Shown here one piece after another: positions 1-5,798 of a DNA stretch of 7,724 nt. Numbering within the stretch: position 1 is the first letter of the stretch; each line of letters starts with the position of its first letter. Below the pieces are notes generated by a model, which was given only the letters and a program-made list of their open reading frames with translations, was not told the DNA's origin and did not search any database. The stretch lies in the NCBI GenBank assembly GCA_017418765.1, contig JAFOMV010000201.1:1-7724 (forward strand), read 5' to 3'. Both the position numbers and the translations under genes were made by a program. This DNA is from Ruminococcus sp. (GTDB taxonomy: Bacteria > Bacillota_A > Clostridia > Oscillospirales > Ruminococcaceae).

Positions 1-2391
1 GCTGACGAAGCACTGTTCGAGAATACATCGCCTATCGCAGTTGAAGGCTACAATGTCGGTGGACTGAATGATGCTGGAACATATAGCTATGTAATCGCAA
101 ACGAAGATATATTCTCTAACTACTTACTCACTATCGCAGAAAATGCTCCGACATTCACTGTAAAGCCGCTGGATCTCAATACGATCGAGGGACTTAACAT
201 TGCTCTGAACGGTGATAACGGCTGGACAACTGACGGCAGCAGCGGTTATTACATCTACGACGGTAAGACTAAGTCAGTCAAAGTGGATGCGGTTTCAAAG
301 GTCAAAGGAGAGGGAGAGACTGAATACACCCTCACCGAAGGCGAGGACTACACCGTAGGCGGCGCTACAAAGAGTGCTACAACCGGAACGAAAACTGTCC
401 AGATCAAGGGCAAGAAGAACTATACAGGCGTGGCTAAGGCTTCATGGCAGATCAAGCCTTCTGACGTTGTTCCGGCTACACTGACGCTCAACATTGAAGG
501 CGAAAGCAAGTCCTATGACGGCAAGGCTGTCACTGCTTCGATCAGCTATGACACTGAAAACGCTAAATATGCTGACTACACTGATAACATCACCGATGCT
601 GAGATCAAGTACTATGAGCAGGGCTCGGATACACCGCTTGACAGTGCACCCGTAGAATCAGGCAATTATGTTGTGAAAGCGACAGTTAAATCTACAGGAT
701 ACAGTGATCAGGAGATTCAGAAGGAATTCACAATTATTAAGGCTGACCTCACTATCGCTGATGGCAAAAATGTCAAGAACATCACATATGGCGATGAACT
801 CCCGTCAGTAACTGCTGACGATATCGCAGCAATCAGGAATATCACCGATACTGACAGAGCATACTTCGAGCAGCTTCTTGCAGACGGCAAGCTGGAGTTT
901 GATAACACTGATACTTCTAAACTCACTATAAAGCTTACATCTGATGCTGACAGTGAAGAATATGCTAAGGTTATGTCTAACTACGGAACAGATAACTTCT
1001 ACTGGACTCTTAATACTAAGGCTAAGTCGATCAATTCTGAAGATGTGACTGTTGAATTTGCAAATGACGATACTGTAATTCTCGATGAGAACGGCTTTGT
1101 ATCTGAGTCGGATATCATTGTTAAGGATAATGGTATTCTTAATGACGGTGAAGCAAAGGTTCTTGCTAAGGAGACAGATTATGATATGAACATCGAGAGC
1201 ACAGCTACAGCTGGCCAGTATACTGTCGAGATCGTTGGTAAAGGCAACTATAAGGGCGTACGCAAGATCACATTCAATGCAGTTTCTGAAAAGGATGCAG
1301 CTAAGGCTGACGGTGTTAATGTTGCTCTGGAAGATGCTGTACTGAAGGACGGTGCAAAGGCACGTTTCGTTCTGACACCGACTCTTGCAGATGGCTGGAC
1401 AGTCGATGCTTACGGCATTATCTATGATAAGACAGGTGCGGTCACAGATGCAGAGGCAGCCAAGTCAGGTCTGGTGCTCGATGGAAGCTATGTTACCAAG
1501 ACATGCAGCGCAAAGGATGGCACACCATATGCTCTGAATGTAACACCTGTTGATAATAACACTGTTTGGGCAGTAGGCTACATCACAGTGAGCAAGGGTG
1601 AAATAACCAATACGATCTACACAGAGCCGAAGTCCGGAAATGTGGATGATATGCGTGCAGCTGTAGAAGCAGAGATCGAATCCAATGTCAATGTCTCACT
1701 TGCTGATGCTGTACTCAAGGACGGCACAAAGGCACGATTCCTCCTGACACCTGAGATAGCAGACGGCTGGACAGTCGATGCTTACGGTATTGTCTATGAT
1801 AAGACAGGTGCAGTAACAGATGCTGAGACAGCAAAGTCCGGTCTGGTACTGGGCGGCAGCTATGTCACCAAGACATGCAGCGTAAAGGATGGTACATCAT
1901 ATGCTCTGAATGTAACACCTGTAGATAATAACACTGTTTGGGCAGTCGGCTATGTTACAGTTACAAAGGACGGCGTCACAAAGACCATCTACACAGAGCC
2001 GAAGTGCGGCAATGTGACAGAGATGCAGGCTAAGGAAGATGTCAAGATCACACTTGCTGATGCAGTTCTCAAGGATGGCACAAAGGCACGTTTCTTACTG
2101 ACACCTGAGATCAAAGAGGGCTGGAATGTCAATGCCTACGGTATTGTCTATGATAAGACAGGTACAATAACAGATGCAGAGACAGCAAAGTCCGGTCTGG
2201 TACTGGGCGGCAGCTATGTCACCAAGACCTGCAGTGCAAATGACGGCACAAGCTATGCGCTGAACATTACACCGATAGACGATAATACTATATGGGCAGT
2301 GGGCTATGTGACTGTAGAAAAGGACGGACAGACCGTTACGATTTACACTTCACCGAAGTCCGCAAAGGTAAGTGATTTAAAAATACAATAA
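1..2391 (+). CDS. Large extracellular Ig-like repeat protein, 3' part (5' end outside window)
   Basis: The frame is open from base 1 to the TAA at 2389-2391 (796 residues visible), so the true start is upstream; the GTG at 283 and internal ATGs lie inside domains. Residues about 1-435 form several beta-rich modules of MBG/YDG or bacterial Ig type. Markers are recurrent YDGK (around residues 88 and 169), ITYGDELP, and repeated G-x-x-NY-x-G units (GKKNYTGVA, GKGNYKGVR), each ending in a strand such as ASWQIKP or ITFNAV. Residues 440 to the end are three related repeats of 118-124 residues, annotated separately. There is no LPXTG motif, hydrophobic tail, dockerin or SLH domain at the C-terminus (ends VSDLKIQ), so anchoring must be N-terminal or the protein is secreted. 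Lysine is mostly AAG, unlike the next operon. A cell-surface or adhesion role is inferred from the domain type; no enzymatic motif is seen. Confidence 0.85.
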   Translation, partial: ADEALFENTSPIAVEGYNVGGLNDAGTYSYVIANEDIFSNYLLTIAENAPTFTVKPLDLNTIEGLNIALNGDNGWTTDGSSGYYIYDGKTKSVKVDAVSKVKGEGETEYTLTEGEDYTVGGATKSATTGTKTVQIKGKKNYTGVAKASWQIKPSDVVPATLTLNIEGESKSYDGKAVTASISYDTENAKYADYTDNITDAEIKYYEQGSDTPLDSAPVESGNYVVKATVKSTGYSDQEIQKEFTIIKADLTIADGKNVKNITYGDELPSVTADDIAAIRNITDTDRAYFEQLLADGKLEFDNTDTSKLTIKLTSDADSEEYAKVMSNYGTDNFYWTLNTKAKSINSEDVTVEFANDDTVILDENGFVSESDIIVKDNGILNDGEAKVLAKETDYDMNIESTATAGQYTVEIVGKGNYKGVRKITFNAVSEKDAAKADGVNVALEDAVLKDGAKARFVLTPTLADGWTVDAYGIIYDKTGAVTDAEAAKSGLVLDGSYVTKTCSAKDGTPYALNVTPVDNNTVWAVGYITVSKGEITNTIYTEPKSGNVDDMRAAVEAEIESNVNVSLADAVLKDGTKARFLLTPEIADGWTVDAYGIVYDKTGAVTDAETAKSGLVLGGSYVTKTCSVKDGTSYALNVTPVDNNTVWAVGYVTVTKDGVTKTIYTEPKCGNVTEMQAKEDVKITLADAVLKDGTKARFLLTPEIKEGWNVNAYGIVYDKTGTITDAETAKSGLVLGGSYVTKTCSANDGTSYALNITPIDDNTIWAVGYVTVEKDGQTVTIYTSPKSAKVSDLKIQ
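1318..2391 (+). repeat. Three tandem ~120-residue protein repeats
   Basis: Units begin at 1318, 1690 and 2044, giving periods of 372 and 354 nt. Each carries DAVLKDG-x-KARF-LTP, a GW-x-V-AYGI-YDKTG block, SGLVL-GSYVTKTCS, YALN-TP-D-NT-WAVGY, and a closing IYT-PK. A single Cys in the TKTCS block is conserved in all three; unit 2 has an extra Cys in its PKCGN linker. Units 2 and 3 are the closest: positions 1825-1874 and 2179-2228 are identical over 50 nt, which suggests recent duplication or gene conversion. The domain resembles a C-terminal repeat found in other Clostridia secreted proteins, but I cannot name it. Confidence 0.9.
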
Positions 2392-2425
2392 AATAACTAA
2401 CTGCTGACCTATCGGCATGACGGGG

Positions 2426-2447
2426 AGCATATGCAAGTATGTTTTTT
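2426..2447 (+). terminator. Weak terminator-like hairpin after the surface protein gene
   Basis: AGCATA (2426-2431) can pair with TATGTT (2438-2443) around a 6-nt loop, with one G-U pair, and the T-run continues to 2447. The stem is short and AT-rich, so termination would be partial at best. No convincing promoter is visible between 2392 and 2468, so the peptide operon may be reached by read-through or by a promoter I do not recognise. Confidence 0.3.
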
Positions 2448-2451
2448 ATTT

Positions 2452-2458
2452 AAGGAGG
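2452..2458 (+). promoter_or_regulatory. Strong Shine-Dalgarno for the small peptide gene
   Basis: AAGGAGG sits 10 nt before the ATG at 2469. It is the best ribosome binding site in the window and the main reason to believe that a 29-codon frame is translated, and translated strongly. Confidence 0.8.
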
Positions 2459-2468
2459 ATATTTACCT

Positions 2469-2558
2469 ATGGCAAATTATGTTGAAGCAGAACTGCAGAT
2501 CGTTGCATTTGATGCGGAGGATGTTATCGCAGCAAGCCCTATCGAGGAGGAGGGCTAA
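2469..2558 (+). CDS. 29-residue acidic peptide, candidate RiPP precursor
   Basis: The frame runs ATG to TAA with a full Shine-Dalgarno 10 nt upstream. The peptide opens MANYVEAELQIVAF, continues DAEDVIAAS (residues 15-23) and ends PIEEEG. It has eight acidic residues, no Lys, Arg or His, no Cys and no Thr; Tyr4 and Ser23 are the only hydroxyl side chains. The pattern of aromatic/acidic N-terminus, an ExxIVxFDAEDVI-like block, then a small residue and Ser recalls short unannotated peptides I associate with Clostridia, where it looks like a leader (recollection, not a search). It lies directly upstream of a kinase, PqqD-like protein, protease, exporter and nucleotidyltransferase, the place where a modified-peptide precursor belongs. 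Only six residues follow Ser23, so the core, if any, is tiny. Alternatives are a signalling peptide that is exported unmodified, a truncated precursor, or a regulatory leader peptide. Confidence 0.7.
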   Translation: MANYVEAELQIVAFDAEDVIAASPIEEEG

Positions 2559-2598
2559 GTCCCACTGAATCGCGGATTATACTGCACGAAGTTAGCGT

Positions 2599-2628
2599 AA
2601 GCACCATGCCCCATCGGGGGTGGTGCTT
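2599..2628 (+). promoter_or_regulatory. Strong RNA hairpin between peptide gene and enzyme genes (attenuator or processing stem)
   Basis: AAGCACCA (2599-2606) is the exact reverse complement of TGGTGCTT (2621-2628). Inside this, CCC and GGG extend the stem past a U-G pair and one mismatch, closing a loop of about 4 nt. No U-tract follows (TATTGCC), so it is not a classic intrinsic terminator. In many peptide operons a hairpin here lowers expression of the enzymes relative to the precursor or protects the precursor mRNA; that role is inferred from position. It ends 23 nt before the next start codon and does not cover that gene's GGAG. Confidence 0.7.
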
Positions 2629-2651
2629 ATTGCCAATTATGGAGTAAATTT

Positions 2652-3386
2652 ATGTATACAAGAAAATATAGAATGGCTGATAAGGTCGTAGAAATACGCT
2701 CGCTATATGGTGATGTTCATGACTACTGTCAAGGTTATGAAGCATTCGGAGAGCCTGATTTCTCGGTAGAGATCACGCAAAGTGATATAGATTATGAAAA
2801 GATGAAGTCAGATTCAGAATGTGCCTATGAGGGAGTGCCGCTCCAGAATTTCTCGCAGAACGTTTTGGAGATCACGGCAGTGTATCGTAAGATCGCAGAA
2901 CAGATGGTGCAATACGGCAGTATGGTGTTTCACGGTTCGGTGGTCGCAGTGGATGGGCAGGGGTATCTGTTCACAGCAAAGTCTGGTACAGGCAAATCCA
3001 CCCACACCCGACTCTGGCGGGAACTGTTTGGTGAAAGGGCGGTCATGGTGAATGACGATAAGCCTATCCTTCACGTTGCGGATGATAGAGTGACTGTGTA
3101 CGGTACGCCTTATAACGGCAAGCACAGGCTTGGCAGTGATATCTCTGTTCAGCTTAAAGCGATCTGCATCCTGCAAAGGGCCGAGGAAAATCATATCGAA
3201 CCTATCAGCAAGGCGGAAGCATATGCGATGCTTTTGCAGCAGGTCTACCGTCCGCAGGATAGTAAAGCTATGAGGGATACACTTTTTTATATCGATAAAA
3301 TGGCAGAGCTTGTATCACTTTACAGACTTGGCTGTAATATGGATATCTCAGCGGCTGAGACAGCTTACAACGGAATGAAAGGATAA
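2652..3386 (+). CDS. HPr kinase-like P-loop kinase of a peptide-modification operon
   Basis: The product has 244 residues. A P-loop AKSGTGKST is at residues 109-117, preceded by the FHGS strand (93-96) typical of HprK-related proteins. NDDKP (134-138) supplies the acidic catalytic/Mg-binding pair, and GTPYNGKH (151-158) matches the conserved GTP-x-x-GK segment of this family. HPr kinases phosphorylate a serine of a small protein. Relatives in RiPP clusters, such as the kinase of the paeninodin lasso cluster, phosphorylate a precursor serine, and HprK-related kinases are known to neighbour PqqD-like proteins and nucleotidyltransferases. The N-terminal ~85 residues are divergent and may bind substrate. 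GGAG at 2641-2644 is 7 nt before the ATG. With no HPr or PTS gene nearby, carbon-catabolite regulation is unlikely. The substrate is inferred to be the 29-residue peptide; kinase activity is inferred from motifs. Confidence 0.85.
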   Translation: MYTRKYRMADKVVEIRSLYGDVHDYCQGYEAFGEPDFSVEITQSDIDYEKMKSDSECAYEGVPLQNFSQNVLEITAVYRKIAEQMVQYGSMVFHGSVVAVDGQGYLFTAKSGTGKSTHTRLWRELFGERAVMVNDDKPILHVADDRVTVYGTPYNGKHRLGSDISVQLKAICILQRAEENHIEPISKAEAYAMLLQQVYRPQDSKAMRDTLFYIDKMAELVSLYRLGCNMDISAAETAYNGMKG

Positions 3387-3391
3387 TAATT

Positions 3392-3652
3392 ATGAAACTT
3401 AACAGCGGATTTATTTTACACAATGACGGGGAACAGAAACTCCTTGTATCGACAGGAGCAACTAAATTCTCAGGACTTGTGAGGAGTAATTCCTCAGCAG
3501 GATTCATCATTCAATGCCTCGAAACGGAAACAACTGAGGATGAGATCGTAGCAAAAATGCAGAAAAAATGGGAAGTCTCCGATGAGATCGCACGGCGTGA
3601 TGTGCGGAAGATCACAGAGCAGCTCAGGGACATTGGAGCGATCGAAGAATAA
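3392..3652 (+). CDS. PqqD-like RiPP recognition element protein
   Basis: The product has 86 residues, the usual size for stand-alone PqqD proteins. A beta-rich first half (GFILHNDGEQKLLVS) is followed by helices with the family pattern: N/S-x-x-A-x-x-II-x-CLE (about residues 33-45), T-x-DEIV-x-x-M-x-x-x-WEVS, then D-V-x-x-x-x-x-LRDIGAIE at the end. PqqD-type domains bind the leader of a ribosomal peptide and present it to modifying enzymes; they have no catalysis of their own. This is the strongest single clue that the operon acts on a peptide. AAAGGA lies 8 nt before the ATG and the gap to the kinase gene is 5 nt; its TAA overlaps the next ATG by one base (TAATG), so translation is coupled. 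The name comes from family shape only; no pqq synthesis genes are present. Confidence 0.82.
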   Translation: MKLNSGFILHNDGEQKLLVSTGATKFSGLVRSNSSAGFIIQCLETETTEDEIVAKMQKKWEVSDEIARRDVRKITEQLRDIGAIEE

Positions 3653-4077
3653 TGGGTAAAGTACAGCTTGAACAGCTTGAACGGTACGGCAGCTATCTTA
3701 GTGTACCACGTGGTATCAGTATGCGCCCTATGATACATGGGGGACGTGATGCGGTGTTGATAAAAAAGCCTACAACACCTCCCAAGCGCTATGATCTTGT
3801 CATGTATGTCCGTCCGAATATGCAGGGGGTCATTCACCGTGTTGTTCGATTTGAAAACGGAAAATACATCATCATAGGTGATAATTGCTGGCAATATGAG
3901 TATGTTGATCCTCAGCAGATCAAGGGTATTGTGACTGAGTTTTGTCGGAATGGGAAATGGCATTCTGTTGAAGAAAAGAAGTACCTGTTCTATGTGCATT
4001 TATGGGTAGATTTCGTATTAATTAAGCGCCCCTTGTTTTATGTGCGAGATAAGCTGAAAAGACTGAAAAAACGATGA
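3652..4077 (+). CDS. S24/S26 signal-peptidase-like serine protease
   Basis: The product has 141 residues. The signal peptidase box SMRPMI has its Ser nucleophile at residue 23. It is followed by YDLVMY (47-52), VIHRVV (60-65) and IIIGDNC (73-79), the order seen in SipW/ER-type (S26B) signal peptidases. In that type the general base is the His of the HR pair (here His62) rather than Lys. There is no N-terminal membrane anchor; a hydrophobic segment at 111-124 and a very basic tail (KLKRLKKR) may hold it at the inner membrane face. Such small S24/S26 proteins recur beside PqqD-like and ABC genes in peptide loci. Here it is the only protease in the operon, so it is the natural candidate for precursor cleavage. 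The start overlaps the upstream stop by 1 nt, and the end overlaps the exporter start by 4 nt (ATGA). Whether the dyad is active is not shown. Confidence 0.8.
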   Translation: MGKVQLEQLERYGSYLSVPRGISMRPMIHGGRDAVLIKKPTTPPKRYDLVMYVRPNMQGVIHRVVRFENGKYIIIGDNCWQYEYVDPQQIKGIVTEFCRNGKWHSVEEKKYLFYVHLWVDFVLIKRPLFYVRDKLKRLKKR

Positions 4078-5798
4078 AAAACAATGCGATCAAATGGCTT
4101 TGGAAAGTGACAGGCAAAAAGAAGCTGTATGTTTTCGTACTTATGCTCGTGCAGGCGCTATACGGAGGTTCAGGAGTGCTGTACGCTTTGCTTCTGCGGA
4201 ATATCGTTGACAATGCTGTGGGGGGCGACCACCGGTTATTCTGGAAAAGCTGTATGCAGACTGCTTTGCTTATGATCGGACAGGTGCTGCTGCAGGCTGC
4301 TGCCCGCTTCATGGAGGAACAGTCACGCTCCTCGCTGGAAAACCAGTTTAAGGGACGGCTGCTCGATAATATCCTGTACAAGGATTTCGCAAGTGTAAGC
4401 GCTGTGCATTCCGGCGAATGGCTCAACCGCCTGACAAATGACTGTATGGTCGTTGCTAATCATTTCACGGATATTCTTCCCGGTATTGCCGGAATGTTCG
4501 TAAAGCTCATCAGTGCGGCAGTAATGCTGATCACACTTGAACCTAAATTTGCGGCAATTCTCATCCCGGCAGGAACTGTAATGGTGCTTATGACCTATGC
4601 ATTTCGGAAAAAGCTGAAACGATTGCACAAACAAATTCAGGAAAAAGACGGTAAGCTGCGAATATTTTTACAGGAACGGCTTGGCAGTCTGATGATGATA
4701 CGCTCCTTTGCTGCGGAGGAACAGGCCGAAGCAGATGCCGCCGAAAAAATGCAGGCGCATAAAACTGCCCGTATGCGGAAAAACCATTTTTCCAATGTGT
4801 GCAATATTGGATTTGTTTCCGGAATGGATGGTATGTATGTTGGAGGCGTGATCTACTGCGGTTACGGAATACTCAAGGGTACGATCAGCTATGGCACATT
4901 GACTGCGATCACTCAGCTTATCTCACAGATCCAATCACCGTTTGCAAATATCACAGGATATCTGCCGAAATTTTATGCAATGACGGCAAGTGCGGAACGC
5001 CTCATGGAAATAGAGTATTTTGTGAACGATTCCGATGTACAGCCGATGTCTATTGAGAAAACGCTTAGCTTTTATCGTGAGGACTTTTGCTCTATCGGGC
5101 TTGAAAAAGCTGGATTCGCTTATTATCCTTCCAGTGACAGCGTTCGTCAGCTTAGCAAAGATGCGATGCCGACGGTACTTAACAATATCTGTGTAGAGAT
5201 ACATAGGGGACAGTATGTAGCGTTTACCGGGCACAGCGGATGCGGAAAATCTACGGTTCTGAAATTGCTGATGAGTATTTATAAGCTGGACAGCGGCAAA
5301 CGGTTCATAAAGGATAAAACCGGGGACAGCGAGGATCTATCGGCAAAATATCGTCGTCTGTTTGCTTATGTTCCACAGGGAAATCAGCTAATGTCGGGAA
5401 CAATACGTGAAGTAGTCACTTTTGCCGATAAGACAAAATGTCGTAACGATGAGAAAATTCGTCATTCACTGCAAATTGCCTGTGCAGATGAATTCGTAAG
5501 TGAGCTTGAGAACGGTGTGGATACACTTCTCGGTGAACGTGGAACAGGCCTTTCTGAAGGACAGATGCAGCGTATTGCTATTGCAAGGGCAGTATTCTCG
5601 GATAGCCCGATACTGCTGCTTGATGAAGCTACCTCTGCATTGGATGAACAAACGGAAAAGCAGGTGCTTGAAAATCTGCGGAACATGACGGACAAGACCG
5701 TTGTGATCGTAACGCACCGTCCTGCGGCTTTGGATATATGTGATAGAATATTGGAATTTACTGAAAACGGAGTGATCGAAAAGAATGGAGAAAAGTGA
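4074..5798 (+). CDS. ABC exporter, fused membrane and ATPase domains
   Basis: The product has 574 residues, a usual half-transporter length, expected to act as a homodimer. Hydrophobic segments near residues 18-40, 57-77, 131-155, 158-176, 242-266 and 272-295 fit a six-helix type I exporter domain. The ATPase domain is complete: Walker A GHSGCGKST (386-394), Q-loop YVPQGNQ (432-438), signature LSEGQ (493-497), Walker B ILLLDEA (513-519), D-loop SALD (521-524) and H-loop His548 in VTHRP. There is no N-terminal C39 peptidase domain, so leader removal would need a separate protease, and the overlapping gene upstream supplies a candidate. Position suggests export of the modified peptide; self-protection or lipid export cannot be excluded. 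Translation is probably coupled through the ATGA overlap; the end overlaps the next gene by 14 nt. Confidence 0.92.
   Translation: MKNNAIKWLWKVTGKKKLYVFVLMLVQALYGGSGVLYALLLRNIVDNAVGGDHRLFWKSCMQTALLMIGQVLLQAAARFMEEQSRSSLENQFKGRLLDNILYKDFASVSAVHSGEWLNRLTNDCMVVANHFTDILPGIAGMFVKLISAAVMLITLEPKFAAILIPAGTVMVLMTYAFRKKLKRLHKQIQEKDGKLRIFLQERLGSLMMIRSFAAEEQAEADAAEKMQAHKTARMRKNHFSNVCNIGFVSGMDGMYVGGVIYCGYGILKGTISYGTLTAITQLISQIQSPFANITGYLPKFYAMTASAERLMEIEYFVNDSDVQPMSIEKTLSFYREDFCSIGLEKAGFAYYPSSDSVRQLSKDAMPTVLNNICVEIHRGQYVAFTGHSGCGKSTVLKLLMSIYKLDSGKRFIKDKTGDSEDLSAKYRRLFAYVPQGNQLMSGTIREVVTFADKTKCRNDEKIRHSLQIACADEFVSELENGVDTLLGERGTGLSEGQMQRIAIARAVFSDSPILLLDEATSALDEQTEKQVLENLRNMTDKTVVIVTHRPAALDICDRILEFTENGVIEKNGEK

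Noticed and set aside
2431..2568. A 45-codon + strand frame overlapping the small peptide gene in another frame (starts MQVCFLFKED, basic, two Cys).
   Set aside because: Its only upstream GGAG is 3 nt from the ATG, too close for normal initiation, whereas the overlapping 29-codon frame has AAGGAGG at ideal spacing; the composition looks like an out-of-frame shadow.
2606..2647. A 13-codon frame (MPHRGWCLLPIME) ending just before the kinase gene, possible second mini-precursor or coupling peptide.
   Set aside because: No ribosome binding site, and most of it lies inside the hairpin; the proximity to the next start is likely coincidental.
2652..3386. Reading the P-loop protein as a true HPr kinase/phosphorylase of catabolite repression.
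   Set aside because: It is shorter than the usual ~310 residues, lacks the typical N-terminal domain, and sits with PqqD-like, protease and nucleotidyltransferase genes rather than PTS-related genes.
3511..3999. A long antisense open frame across the PqqD and protease genes.
   Set aside because: No ribosome binding site or recognisable domain; the + strand genes there have clear family motifs, so this is a shadow.
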